Source of the DNA: Babylonia areolata
Taxonomy: Eukaryota; Mollusca; Gastropoda; Neogastropoda; Buccinidae
DNA length: 64,000 nucleotides
Assembly (NCBI RefSeq): GCF_041734735.1
Contig: NC_134878.1
Span: forward strand, 182,501-246,500
Reading direction: 5' to 3'
Every line of letters starts with the position of its first letter. The stretch's first letter is position 1. This document shows positions 1 to 11,565 of the stretch, piece after piece. Under the pieces are notes generated by a model. The model saw only the letters and a program-made list of their open reading frames with translations, was not told the DNA's origin and made no database searches. Both the position numbers and the translations under genes were made by a program.

Positions 1-725
1 CACCAACACACGGACACTCAGGCACACCAACACACGGACACTCAGGCACACCAACACACGGACACTCAGGCACACCAACACACGGACACTCAGGCACACC
101 AACACACGGACACTCAGGCACACCAACACACGGACACTCAGGCACACGGACACACGGACACTCACCAACACACGGACACTCAGGCACACCAACACACGGA
201 CACTCACCAACACACGGACACTCAGGCACACGGACACACGGACACTCAGGCACACCAACACACGGACACTCAGGCACACCAACACACGGACACTCAGGCA
301 CACCAACACACGGACACTCAGGCACACCAACACACGGACACTCAGGCACACGGACACACGGACACTCAGGCACACCAACACACGGACACTCAGGCACACC
401 AACACACGGACACTCACCAACACACGGACACTCAGGCACACCAACACACGGACACTCAGGCACACCAACACACGGACACTCAGGCACACCAACACACGGA
501 CACTCACCAACACACGGACACTCAGGCACACCAACACACGGACACTCAGGCACACCAACACACGGACACTCAGGCACACGGACACACGGACACTCAGGCA
601 CACCAACACACGGACACTCAGGCACACGGACACACGGACACTCAGGCACACGGACACACGGACACTCAGGCACACGGACACACGGACACTCAGGCACACG
701 CACACTCGGACACTCACCAACACAC
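1..725. repeat. 24-bp minisatellite
   Basis: About 30 tandem copies of a 24-bp unit built on ACACACGGACACTCAGGC, with shorter variants that drop part of the unit and variants in which CACCAA is replaced by CACGGA. The array runs off the left edge, so its true length is unknown. It passes into a short CA run and then unique sequence near 740. Confidence 0.95.
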
Positions 726-739
726 CACACACACACACG

Positions 740-1406
740 GCAAACAGCTTCTCCACAACAAAACATGCACCCAAAACCAGATCACACCAAGATTTAAATA
801 AAAACAATAATAATAGAAAGAAAACAAATAATAAAAAACTGCTGTTACTGCTTTTGGAAAAGATGTCTTTTTAGAGCAGACTTAAAAGACTTGAGCGAGA
901 CAGAATGGCGCAAATTTTCTGGTTGTTTGTTCCACAATGACGGAGCCTGGAAAGAAAAAGATCTTTGACCCTGTTACTTCTTTTTAGCAACAGAGAGTTT
1001 TAAAAGCCAGGTATCAGAAGCAGAACGAAGATGACGAGTTGGACTGTACACTTCAGGGAGGTCAGAGAGGTACCGAGGACCAGAGCTTGACAGGGCAGAA
1101 AACGTCACAGCAGAAAGCTTGCATTCAATGATTCTCTCATACAAAGATGCCAGCTGACTCCAATTTGAGTTGCTTTGACATCAGATACTATGACTGGCCC
1201 GCCATTCGAAATTTCTGTTCCCTCTCGTGTTTCTGCTTCCAGAGATGTTCGCAAAGTCTGAATGACGTCATTTGATAATAGAAATAGTTATACTGGCTAT
1301 TTCAGGCCCGCATTAATCAATGTGCCTTCATTTCACAAGGGGCGTGATTAATTCCATCTTGTTATAGGCCTGCCTTCTTCAAAAATTATTAACATGAAGT
1401 AGATTA

Positions 1407-1409
<3 letters not shown>
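740..1409. other. Non-repetitive interval, no gene seen
   Basis: No open frame or splice-flanked exon could be supported on either strand. The 840-1150 part has the look of an old dispersed repeat, but there is no second copy in the window, so no family is assigned. If the TINAG-like gene continues leftward, this is intron. Confidence 0.5.
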
Positions 1410-1482
<73 letters not shown>

Positions 1483-1547
1483 CGTGCGTGCGTGTGTGTG
1501 TGCGTGCGTGCTTATGTGCGCGCGCGCGCGCGCGTGTGTGTGTGTGA
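1410..1547. repeat. (GT)n microsatellite with GC steps
   Basis: A pure GT run of about 75 bp followed by GTGC and GCGC interruptions. Alternating purine-pyrimidine sequence of this length can adopt Z-DNA. The CV-repeat and TH-repeat frames it produces are artefacts. Confidence 0.95.
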
Positions 1548-2127
1548 ATACCGATGTCAGTGTTGGTGTCCAAATTGCATGCTGTTTCTCTCTTCAATCT
1601 TCTTGACCGGAACATCCAAGCATACGTCCGGTTCTCTTCACCGCTGTGACCGCACCACCCCCACACACACCCACCCGCCCCCCTCCACACACCCACCCTC
1701 CGCTCCCCCGGCTTGACTCCTCATCTACCGTCTTCTACCACCCGCTTGTGCGATACCCTTGTATCCTATTGACACACCCCGCACCTCCACCAACTGTATT
1801 AAACCGGAAAGTAGATCTTCATCTACAGCGCAAACTGTCATTTATCTTTCAGTCTGTCGGTTCTAAACATTAATTGTGCCCACTTTACACAAGATCTTGT
1901 CCAAGCTGCGAGGAAAAGGAAGTAAGTCGGCTTGCAATGAGATCAAACTTTTCGAGAGACGTCTCGTACAAGTGGTGTTTCGCGTGCTGTTAACTTTCGC
2001 TCTGAACATGGACAGTAAAATATCTGCTTAGAAGGGTGAGACTGATTCATTCAACATTCACTTTCATTAGTCATGATTTAACATAGCGTAATTATCGATG
2101 ATTGGGTGGACGGTCACCTATGTATAT
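1548..2127. other. No gene seen; C-rich patch
   Basis: It holds a C- and CA-rich patch at about 1645-1710 and otherwise featureless sequence with stops in all frames. No splice-flanked exon was found. Confidence 0.5.
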
Positions 2128-2151
2128 GCACACACACACACACACGCGCGT

Positions 2152-2207
<56 letters not shown>

Positions 2208-2216
2208 TACACACAC
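2128..2216. repeat. (CA)n microsatellite
   Basis: CA dinucleotide run with one GCGCG interruption near 2145. Confidence 0.95.
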
Positions 2217-2317
2217 GCATGATACTGGCACGCACGCACTTACACCTATTGCATACACGTAAACACCCGTGGACGAGTACAGTTCCATTGTTTGATGTTC
2301 CAGCCTGTGGTGGTTTG

Positions 2318-3238
2318 TTATGTTGATGCTCACACATTGCTGGCCTGAACTGTGCTATGTTGATGCTCACACATTGCTGGCCTGAACTGTGCTATGTTGA
2401 TGCTCACACATTGCTGGCCTGAACTGTTATGTTGATGCTCACACAATGCTGGCCTGAACTGTGCTATGTTGATGCTCACACATTGCTGGCCTGAACTGTG
2501 CTATGTTGATGCTCACACAATGCTGGCCTGAACTGTGCTATGTTGATGCTCACACTATGCTGGCCTGAACTGTGCTATGTTGATGCTCACACATTGCTGG
2601 CCTGAACTGTTATGTTGATGCTCACACAATGCTGGCCTGAACTGTGCTATGTTGATGCTCACACAATGCTGGCCTGAACTGTGCTATGTTGATGCTCACA
2701 CAATGCTGGCCTGAACTGTGCTATGTTGATGCTCACACAATGCTGGCCTGAACTGTGCTATGTTGATGCTCACACTATGCTGGCCTGAACTGTGCTATGT
2801 TGATGCTCACACAATGCTGGCCTGAACTGTGCTATGTTGATGCTCACACTATGCTGGCCTGAACTGTGCTATGTTGATGCTCACACAATGCTGGCCTGAA
2901 CTGTGCTATGTTGATGCTCACACAATGCTGGCCTGAACTGTGTTATGTTGATGCTCACACAAAGCTGGCCTGAACTGTGCTATGTTGATGCTCACACAAT
3001 GCTGGCCTGAACTGTGCTATGTTGATGCTCACACAAAGCTGGCCTGAACTGTGCTATGTTGATGCTCACACAAAGCTGGCCTGAACTGTGCTATGTTGAT
3101 GCTCACACAATGCTGGCCTGAACTGTGCTATGTTGATGCTCACACAATGCTGGCCTGAACTGTGTTATGTTGATGCTCACACAATGCTGGCCTGAACTGT
3201 GCTATGTTGATGCTCACACAATGCTGGCCTGAACTGAA
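2318..3238. repeat. 37-bp minisatellite
   Basis: About 25 copies of a 37-bp unit containing TGTTGATGCTCACACAATGC and TGGCCTGAACTGTG. Variants differ at one position (CACATTG, CACACAATG, CACACTATG, CACACAAAG), and some units are 3 bp shorter. The interspersion of variants suggests unequal exchange inside the array. Confidence 0.95.
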
Positions 3239-3319
3239 CACAACTGAACGAAATGCAACCCAGCAATTCACAGTGCATCCCTTCCCCTTTCTCCCCACCC
3301 CTTCACACCACATGCTGCC

Positions 3320-3506
3320 TGCCTCTCTCTCTCTCTCTCTCTATCTCTGTGTCTCTGTCTCTCTCTTTGTCTCAGTCTCTGTCCCTCTCATTCAAATCAC
3401 CCCCACCACCCACTCCTTCCCCATGCCTCATCCTTACACCAATTACCCCCACCCCTTCCGTCTCTCTCCCCACACCCATCACATATCCGACATGCCTCAT
3501 CCCCAT

Positions 3507-3544
<38 letters not shown>

Positions 3545-3727
3545 CCCTGCCCCTCTCCCCTCTCCACCCCCCCTTCACTCTCTGTGCATGTGTTATATTC
3601 TCACTCTGTAATATTTTTTCTCTGCTCCCTCCTTCCTCCCAAACGGCCCTCTTCTCACCCGATCCCCACCACCGCTTCTAACTTCCGCCCCCCCCCCCCA
3701 AACCCCCACCACACACACACACACACA

Positions 3728-3769
<42 letters not shown>

Positions 3770-3776
3770 CACACAG

Positions 3777-3809
<33 letters not shown>

Positions 3810-3812
3810 CAG
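3320..3812. repeat. Polypyrimidine and (CA)n tract
   Basis: CT-rich stretches at 3325-3380 and 3515-3540, C-runs near 3690, then (CA)n at 3712-3812 with GACA and GCAC interruptions. On the minus strand the GT-rich end lies about 20 bases inside the predicted intron of the TINAG-like gene. Confidence 0.9.
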
Positions 3813-3829
3813 CCACCCGAACAACTCAC

Positions 3830-4154
3830 CCAGAGGCCTCTTGGTGGTGCGAGGCGGGGGAAGGGTGATGGGTCTGGGGGTGGTGGTCCTCCTCTCCGCC
3901 CCGTGGCAGTAGGTCCAGTAGTCCGGGCAGCAGTCATAGGCCGTGTCGTTGCAGAAGATGTCGCAGTAGCACTCGGTGCCCAGGATGGGCACGGCGCAGT
4001 AGTCGTCCCTGCCCAGGCAGCACTGCTGGCCCAGTGGCCGCGTGGCGCACCACGGACCCTCCAGGTCAGGGCCCCACTCCAGGAAGAAGGCGGAGGCCGG
4101 CGGGAGGAGAGACACCACCGCCAGGACCCCCAGGAGGGTGCGCGTGGTTGTCAT
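3830..4154 (-). CDS. TINAGL1-like: TINAG-like protein, first coding exon (signal peptide plus somatomedin-B domain)
   Basis: This exon encodes the N-terminus of a secreted matrix protein of the tubulointerstitial nephritis antigen family. Members have a signal peptide, a somatomedin-B-like cysteine domain, a linker and a catalytically inactive papain-like domain, and act in basement membranes. The first ATG with a good context (A at -3) is at 4154; another in-frame ATG lies at 4184. Residues 1-22 form a signal peptide (MTTTRTLLG, a hydrophobic stretch, then PPASA). Residues 45-83 contain CCLGRDDYC and CYCDIFCNDTAYDCCPDYW, the somatomedin-B cysteine pattern as found in TINAG proteins, with a possible N-glycosylation site at N69 (NDT). 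Residues 89-108 are a Thr/Pro-rich linker. The exon ends at 3830 in CTCTGG followed by GTGAGT, a phase-1 donor. No later exon (von Willebrand-C-like or peptidase C1) is found between 1 and 3829, so it must lie left of the window. Another somatomedin-B protein is possible but fits the spacing less well. Confidence 0.8.
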
Positions 4155-4184
4155 GGTCCTGGGCACGTGAGGTGACGTTGCCAT

Positions 4185-4862
4185 GGACAAAGCGAGAATT
4201 GTCCGGAGGGGGGGGGGCGGGGGGGCGGGAATTTTTATTACACAGGCTTTTTGACAAAAATCCTGGATTGTTTTCCCGTGATTATCTCAGCATTGTGAAA
4301 CTTGTATGAACTGCACGAGCCAGGACTGTTTCAAGGGTATCTTTTAATACATCACCCGCCTGTTTTGTTGACTTGTAATTCCTTTATCGTTGGAGATTTC
4401 GGGTTCGGGATCCCCCTTTTTTTTTAAGTCGTGTGGAAAACACGTGTATAAAATGTTGGAGTTCAGAATATCCTTACAGTGTGCATACTTCAATGTAAAA
4501 ATGGAGGGAGCTCAGCTACTCAAATTAAAGTCATTTGATAAATTATAGTAATAGTGGGTAGGACGATAAGAAATTCAGTTTGTCTGCCAGGGCGAATTAC
4601 GAGCCACAGAAAAAATCAAATGAATCTTGATGGTCCTGTGGTTTGTCCGCCAAAGTCGTGTGTCTTGCCTCTGTAAAAAAAACACAAAAAAAACCCAAAA
4701 CAAAAAAAAAACACGAATCATTAAATCGATAAGAAGAACAGAAACACATTAATCAAAGTTCACCTAAATGACGATACAGAAATGGAACACATGAATAATG
4801 TTGAAATAATGGCGCGTTTGCATCGGAATGTATGTGAATAAGACAGCACAGTACAGTACAGT
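4185..4862. other. Upstream flank of the TINAG-like exon, no other gene seen
   Basis: It contains a G-run at 4207-4228 just upstream of the exon, then AT-rich sequence with A-runs at 4675-4710. A promoter or 5' untranslated exon for the minus-strand gene would lie here, but no TATA-like element in a convincing position could be identified. Confidence 0.4.
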
Positions 4863-4865
4863 ATT

Positions 4866-5185
4866 GTACAATAGTCAGTCGTATCCGACTACAGCCATCA
4901 GAACAGCAGAGGAGGCAACTGCTGTCCCGACTATCTGGGCTAGAATTTGATTATAGCAGAGAGTGTCTTGCCCAAGTACATCCCCACTCTCTCGGCCAAG
5001 AGGGTTTTAGGACAGTCGGCGTTGGGATGGTTCCCAAAGGCCAACTAGCTCACAATGCTGCAGCACTAAGAGCCAGTGCAATATTGCCTCCTAGTTTAAG
5101 AGTCATGGTCCTTCACAAAAGACTACTCTGTAAATGACTTCCCACTGCAATGGAGAAACCATTGCTCTCACTTTGCTGTTGGCCC
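4866..5185 (-). mobile_element. Dispersed SINE-like repeat C, near full-length copy
   Basis: This about 320-bp segment is homologous along its length to the copy at 60665-61008 (opposite strand), and its first 165 bp match the copy at 54852-55017. Shared blocks include GGCAACTGCTGTCCCGACTA and AGAGTGTCTTGCCCAAGT. Strand is inferred from the truncated copy at 54.9 kb, which keeps the end that would be 3' on the minus strand. No coding capacity is visible. I do not recognise the family by name. Confidence 0.75.
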
Positions 5186-5386
5186 AGCTGTAAGCTGATG
5201 TCAGTGTGATACAAACTGAGCGATGGGCCGACACAGCATGCTATCTAGACAAAGAAAACAACAAAGACAGATAGGAAATAGAGTAGGCCCAGCTGTAAGC
5301 TGATGTCAGTGTGATACAAACTGAGCGATGGGCCGACACAGCATGCAGACAAAGAAAACAAAAAGACAGATAGGAAATAGAGTGCG
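5183..5386. repeat. Tandem duplication, about 103 bp x 2
   Basis: Two consecutive copies beginning at GGCCCAGCTGTAAGCTGATG. The second copy has lost five bases (CTATC-like) and carries small differences near AAAACAACAAAG. It abuts the 5'-truncated end of dispersed repeat C. Confidence 0.9.
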
Positions 5387-5469
5387 GAAGGAAAAGGTGA
5401 ATAACTCGGAGTCACCGAAGCGCATACGCACAAAATTTTGTGCACCCCTTCCACACCCTCATTCTCTCT

Positions 5470-5760
5470 CCCTCCCGTTCCCTCTCTCTCTCTCTCTCTC
5501 TCTGCACACTGATATGCAGCAGACGACGCAAACGGATGCAGCAATACTTTGTGCAGAAGCTGATTTCGTGGATGGAACAGTTGTGTGTTGGAGGACTCGA
5601 GGAGCGAAGCCATCCTGGAGAAGAACACTTTAATGCAAAGAACAAACATCACACTGACAAACACATGCACGCCCGTGCCCCGCCCCCCCCCCCCTCCACA
5701 CACACACACACAAGCGCGCGCGCGCGCGCGACGTTACACGATATACCAGTGAAGGAATGT
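5470..5760. repeat. Short (CT)n, C-run and (CG)n/(CA)n tracts
   Basis: CT run at 5482-5503, C-run at 5683-5695, CA and CG runs at 5698-5730. No coding exon could be supported between them. Confidence 0.8.
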
Positions 5761-5902
5761 ACAAACTGGATTATCAATACCTAAACAGATTTTTGTTGAA
5801 CGTTTTCGTTGAATTGCGGGGCAGAATTACCCGCTTCCTCAACGCTTTTCCAACGCTTTTCCACCGCCTTCACCCAGCCAGCTCCACTGCCACCCCCTCT
5901 CA

Positions 5903-6190
5903 CCTTCCCCCAGTTCTTCACGTCCTATCTCCGGAACACCTTCCCCCATTTCTTCACGTCCTATCTCCGGAACACCTTCCCCCATTTCTTCACGTCCTAT
6001 CTCCGGAACACCGTCCCCCAGTTCTTCACGTCCTATCTCCGGAACACCGTCCCCCATTTCTTCACGTCCTATCTCCGGAACACCTTCCCCCAGTTCTTCA
6101 CGTCCTATCTCCGGAACACCTTCCCCCATTTCTTCACGTCCTATCTCCGGAACACCTTCCCCCATTTCTTCACGTCCTATCTCCGGAACC
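5903..6190. repeat. 36-bp minisatellite
   Basis: About eight copies of a 36-bp unit (TTCTTCACGTCCTATCTCCG followed by GAACACCTTCCCCCAT). Because 36 is a multiple of three, several frames stay open on both strands; these are not judged to be genes. A CA/CG microsatellite follows at 6220-6282. Confidence 0.95.
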
Positions 6191-6250
6191 ACCCAGAAAA
6201 AGAGATACAGTTGGATACCACACACACAGGTACACACACACGTGCGCGCG

Positions 6251-6282
<32 letters not shown>

Positions 6283-6470
6283 GCCTCCAAATTCCGTGGT
6301 CAAACGAACACTTTAACCATTAAATGCAGAATGACGGGGAACAAAGACAGTCCACCACTTGTGCCTTCAAGAATCCTCAGCGCCCAGCTTGTATAAAACG
6401 AACAGAGAATCCTCACGAAAGGCAACTCATGTTCACACAGTCAGGCCTCTAAACGTGACACCCGTCTGAG

Positions 6471-6858
6471 TATCCTCACCGTGTGAAATATTTACCTTGA
6501 ACCAGCGTGATTGACACAGTATCCTCACCGTGTGAAATATTTACCTTGAACCAGCGTGATTGACACAGTATCCTCACCGTGTGAAATATTTACCTTGAAC
6601 CACAGTGATTGACACAGTATCCTCACCGTGTGAAATATTTACCTTGAACCAGCGTGATTGACACAGTATCCTCACCGTGTGAAATATTTACCTTGAACCA
6701 GCGTGATTGACACAGTATCCTCACCGTGTGAAATATTTACCTTGAACCAGCGTGATTGACACAGTATCCTCACCGTGTGAAATATTTACCTTGAACCAGC
6801 GTGATTGACACAGTATCCTCACCGTGTGAAATATTTACCTTGAACCACAGTGACTGAC
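6471..6858. repeat. 49-bp minisatellite
   Basis: Eight copies of a 49-bp unit (TATCCTCACCGTGTGAAATA, TTTACCTTGAACCAGCGTGA, TTGACACAG), almost identical apart from CAGCG/CACAG. Read on the minus strand each unit carries CAAGGTAAAT and CACGGTGAGG, both resembling splice donors. Confidence 0.95.
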
Positions 6859-7649
6859 ACACAACAACTGGGCTCAGTTCGCGCCTGGTGGCGAAGAAGT
6901 TCATTCATGATTCCTTTTCAATGGACACAGTGCACACACCAGCTTGCACACACTCCACGGGATTACTTTATGCTGCACCTATATGCTGGTCTAGGCCAAG
7001 TGAATGCGGCTTGTGTGTGGCGAAAGTCTCCCACAAAGAAGTGTCACCCTGCTCAAGTTCTTGAAGAGGGGGGTGTGGAGGGGGGAGGAAAGAATACCGA
7101 CATGAAATGTCACCTTTATAGCACTTGAATAGGGGGACTTGAGGTGGCTGATACGGTTGAGTTGAGCTCGTACCTTGATTTTTCTCTTTTTATTTTTATA
7201 TTTTTTTTTTTTTTTTTTTTATACAATATTATTTTATGAATGAAAGTGTCAACCAGACGAATTTTTTTAATCGTGGTTTCACACTCGTCTCATAATAACA
7301 TTATTACAACACCCTGGTGTAGGTTTGAAACGTTTGGACGATCGTTTTAAAAACATTCGACAAGAATAGAATATCAGTTCCAGTTCATACACTAATATTC
7401 TTTACACATCCATACTTGCGATATCGTGTCTTTGGTTGATCATTGTGCTCATGAAGAGCCCCGGAACTTTCGTCAATACTGAAAAACAGACAAAAGCTCC
7501 GGTTTACAGCACGCATAGGTCTTTTTTCTCCATGATGTCTTTTTCCCCCGCTCTCTTCATTTTGCAGCTTTATTATTCGTTGCTCTCTTATTGTTGTTGT
7601 TGTTACATATCACTCGCTATCACTGTCTCTCTCTGGAAACGAATGATGA
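6859..7649. other. No gene seen; T-tract
   Basis: Unique sequence with a long T-run at 7200-7220. Short open frames exist but have no recognisable domain and no splice context. Confidence 0.5.
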
Positions 7650-7800
7650 GCGCCTAAACGGCAGCCGTCAGTCGGCTTTACCCAGGTAGGCAGCCTGTTG
7701 TGCAGTTGACCCCGAGTTTGTAAAGCGCTTAGAGCTTGTTCTCCGACTGAGGACCGGCGCTTTCAGCAGTATCCAAATCACCATCATCGTCATCTCGGGC
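7650..7800 (+). mobile_element. 3' end of a non-LTR retroelement or SINE
   Basis: It contains GTAAAGCGCTTAGAGCTTG and ends in a CATCATCGTCATC simple tail. The GTAAAGCGC...GAGC motif close to a simple-repeat end is typical of 3' tails of CR1/L2/RTE-like LINEs and the SINEs they mobilise. A related tail occurs at 29105-29185 (GTGAAGCGCCGTGAGCTTC). Confidence 0.5.
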
Positions 7801-8597
7801 TTTGTATGTCTCGTGTGCATGCCCGCGCGATTAAACGTTTCCAGACTTCAATTAAATTCACTTCAAAATACTTTATTGTCTGCTTCAAACAAAAACAGAA
7901 AATTCTCTTGGAAAAAGAGGAAACAAGGAAGTAGGTATGGGAAACAAAGTTGAGTCATTCTGTCCTGAGGGTGTAGACAAATCGGGCGGGCCGGGTCACT
8001 AGGGGGAAAACTGTTCAAACAGAACACCGTTAACTACCATGCACCCTACTTTGCTGACTCCGGCTCTTATATCAATACTAACTGGCCAGCTGATGGTGTT
8101 CATATTTACACCAGTAGAGGTGTTTCAGTTGGGTCTGATGCGTTAAGAGTCAAATGTTTAAACACTTCCACGTGCAAGTCAAGTGAAGTGGGTTTTCCCC
8201 TCACTTTGCCACCTGTTTTGATGAGTCGTCAGTTCTAAACCTGTTTTGCTGTTTTCACAAGTCCATCAAAAAGACCTGGTAAACAGGCACGGCTGTTTTT
8301 GTGCCATGGCGCTAACGGTCGTTGGGAAAATGGGTCAGTGATTTTCCTCCCCAACACAACCCCCGACCCCACTCCCTTCCACTTGAAGAACCAGCTCTAC
8401 CACTGCAGCACCTGCTTGCAAGAAATCCAGTTAAAATAAGAAATAAAATCAGTTTTGAAAATTATACATTGAAGTGTCGTTCTTTTCACACAAGATTGTG
8501 CTGCAGACTGTATGTTGTTGTTTTCTCTGAAAAAATTATAATTTGTTGACAAGGTACTTATGCGTCTTTTTTTAAATTTTCTTTTAAAAGAGGACTG
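7801..8597. other. No gene seen
   Basis: Unique AT-rich sequence. No exon, repeat family or regulatory motif could be supported. Confidence 0.5.
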
Positions 8598-8598
8598 C

Positions 8599-8653
<55 letters not shown>

Positions 8654-9560
8654 TTTCTCTCTCTCTCTCTCTCTCTCCCTCTCTCTCTCTCCCTCTCTCT
8701 CTCTCTCCTCTTTTTTTCTCTCTCTCCCTCTCTCTCTCCCTCCTCTCTCTCTCCCTCTCTCTCTTTCTCTCCTCTCTCTCCCTCTCTCTGTCCTTTTTTT
8801 TTCTCTCTCTCTTTTCTCTCTCTCCCTCCCCACCTCTCTCTCTGCTCTCTCTCCCTCTCTCCCTCCCCCCTCTCTCTCTGCTCTCTCTCTCCCTCTCTCC
8901 CTCCCCCCATCTTTCTCTCTCCCTCTCTCTCTCTTTGTTCTCTCTCTCCTCTTTTTCTCTCTCTCTCCTTCTATCTCTTTCTCCCTCTATCTCTTTCTCT
9001 CTCTCTCTCTCTCTCTCCCCCATCCCCTCACTCTCTCTCTCTCACTGTCTTTTTTCTCTCTCTCTCCCTCTCTGTCTCTCTCTCCTCTCTCTTTCCACTC
9101 TCTTTCTCCCCTCTCTCTCCATCTTTTTTCTCTCTCTCTCCTCTCTCTCTTTAATCTCTCTCCCCCCCTCTCTCTCTCCCACTCTCTCTCTCCTCCCCCA
9201 TCTCTGTCTCCCTCTCCCCCCTCTCTCTCTCTCCCTCTCTCTCTCCTCCCCCATCTCTCTCCCCCTCTCTCTCTCCCCTCTCTCCCCCCTCTCTCTCTCC
9301 CCCCTCTCTCTCTCTCTCCCTCTCTCTCTCCTCCTCCATCTCTCTCCCCTCTCTCTCCCTCTCCCCCCTTTCTCTCTCTCTCCCTCTCTCTCTCCTCCTC
9401 CATCTCTCTCCACCTCTCTCTCCCCCTCTCTCTCTCCCTCTCCCCCCCTCTCTCTCTCCCTCCCTCGCCCCTCTCTCTCTCCCTCTCCCCCCCTCTCTCT
9501 CCCTCCCTCGCCCCTCTCTCTCTCCCCCTCCCCCTCTCTTCCTGCCTCCCTCCTCATCCC
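8598..9560. repeat. Polypyrimidine/polypurine tract, about 960 bp
   Basis: The plus strand is almost entirely C and T: (CT)n with short CCCC and TTTT interruptions, opening with a pure (CT)n of about 48 bp. Stop codons are absent by composition, so Ser/Leu/Pro-rich and Arg/Glu-rich frames cover it on the two strands. These are not genes. Confidence 0.95.
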
Positions 9561-9594
9561 CTACCTCTCTCCGCCTCATCTCGTCGTGCTGTTT

Positions 9595-9866
9595 CATGTG
9601 GAGCGGTGGCCTAGTGGTAATACGTCTGACAAGGAAGCGAGTCTCCAAGAGGTCGAATCCCTCACACAGACCGGGATTTTGACTCACACCCCCCTCCCCC
9701 TACTACACCTTGACTTGTGCTGGTGCTCATCATTTGGAGAGGACGAAAAACGTAGGTTCTGCAGCATGCACTTGGCGCACTTAAAACAACACACGGCAAC
9801 AAAAGTGTTATTTCCCGAGCAAAATCGTGTCGAAAAATTCACTTTGATTGTAAACAAGTACACTTG
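9595..9866 (+). mobile_element. tRNA-derived SINE, family A, copy 1
   Basis: The head carries an A-box-like TGGCCTAGTGGTAA and a B-box-like GGTCGAATCCC about 45 bp apart, as in RNA polymerase III tRNA promoters. The body (TTTGGAGAGGACGAAAAACG, GCAGCATGCACTTGGCGCAC, GGCAACAAAAGTG) matches copies at 12650-12890 and, inverted, 17758-17980. This body type is very common in caenogastropod DNA as far as I recall. Confidence 0.8.
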
Positions 9867-9984
9867 AAGGCAGAATTGAAATGAAAAAAGTGGGTGGCGC
9901 TGCACTGTAGCGACGCGCTTTCCCTGGTGAGTGCAGCCAGAATTTCACACACAGAAATATGCTGTGCATGTGACCAGATAAACG

Positions 9985-10565
9985 TTATACAATGCAATAC
10001 AATGTCATACAATGCAATGCAATTCAATGCAGTGCAGAACAACACTATACCACACAACACCATACAACACTATATTCAGTACAATGCTACACTACAATAC
10101 GATGCAATACAATACAACATACTATAACTATAATACAACACACTACAATACAACACACTATAATATAGTACAACACAACACAATACAATACAATACAATA
10201 CAACACACTACAATACAATACAATACAACACACTATAATACAATACAACACACTATGATATAATACAACACACTACAATACAATACAACACACTATAATA
10301 CAACACACAATAATACAATACAACACACAATAATACAATACAACACACTATAATACAATACAACACACAATAATACAATACAACACTCTACAATACAGTA
10401 CAACACACTATAATACAACCCACAATAATACAATACAATACAACACAACACAATACAATACAACACACTACAATACAATACAACACACTATAATACAACA
10501 CACTATAATACAATACAACACACTTTAATACAATACAATACAATACAACACACTACAATACAACA
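9985..10565. repeat. AT/AC-rich degenerate pentanucleotide repeat
   Basis: About 580 bp of interleaved ATACA, ACACA and CTATA blocks (CAATACAACACACTATAATA-like). G is nearly absent from the plus strand after 10110. Strand asymmetry rather than a fixed period defines it. Confidence 0.9.
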
Positions 10566-11503
10566 CAACACAAAACAACACTACTGTCACCCCGCTCATT
10601 CCGTCCACATGTGCACAGCCACCCCCACCCACACCCACACCCACACCCACTCCCACACCCCCGGTTCGTCCTGCCGAAGTCTTCAACACCGGCAGATCAC
10701 AGGATTCTTTATCAAAGACAGTCACCATAGGACCATCCTTTAGAGAAGACCCTGCGCTGCTGTTAATGGTCACTTTATCAGTTTTCCCCGGTTCTGTTTA
10801 ACAGGGGGTTGTATTTTCAACTGAATACTGTAACAAATCCTGTGATGGGTGTTCCTGTCAAAGACCATGCCAACAGGGGCTTCGCTGCATTTGCAGAAAA
10901 GAGCTTTTCAACAGGGATTTTTAAAGGACTCCTTTACCTGAGCTTTTCTTTCCAATTACCATTAGAATTTGATGGAAAGATGGGTGTGAAAGAAATAAAG
11001 AAAAGAAAGAAAGAAAGCAAGAAATGTTAAAAAAAAAATCAAAAAGTATGTATTAATATAAATGTACTTTTTTTTTTAATGTAACGACTCGCACTGACTC
11101 CTCTATTCTGTCAAATGAATGTTGGTCAATGCAAGGAATTGAATAAAAATGTTGTATGGGTTTGTTTTTTTTAACCCAATTGACTCCACTGAAATACCCG
11201 TATGAAGGTATGCTTTAGTCAAACTATTGATGGCACATTTGATCAATAAGGTATGCTTTAGTCAAACTATTGATGTCACATTTGATCAATAAAAATGTTG
11301 ATGATGGTGACAATTGCTATTTTACCGTGGTGAAGAAACCCTCCTTTGAGCAGCACAACTTTACCTTCACGTGGAATGACTGTCCTTCACTTGGACTATT
11401 AATGAACGATAAAATCTTTCCAACAGGCTGAAATTAAATCAGCACGTAGAAAATGCTGTAGTCGGATATCTAGCATAAGCAATGAGAACAGAAAAGAAGA
11501 CTG

Positions 11504-11507
<4 letters not shown>
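10566..11507. other. No gene seen; short duplication
   Basis: CCCACA repeats at 10620-10660. A direct duplication of about 43 bp (GGTATGCTTTAGTCAAACTA) lies at 11208-11293. A minus-strand frame at about 10660-10775 is not clearly coding and has no recognisable domain. Confidence 0.5.

Positions 11508-11563
<56 letters not shown>
11508..11563. repeat. (GT)n microsatellite
   Basis: Pure GT run of about 56 bp followed by an AAAG-type purine run. Confidence 0.95.

Positions 11564-11565
<2 letters not shown>

Noticed and set aside
1-725. CRISPR-like array (regular short repeats)
   Set aside because: Units are contiguous without unique spacers, and the window is plainly eukaryotic. The same applies to all other arrays.
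8560-9867. Ser/Leu/Pro-rich 435-codon frame and Arg/Glu-rich frames opposite
   Set aside because: Pure composition effect of the CT tract; its end reads into a SINE.
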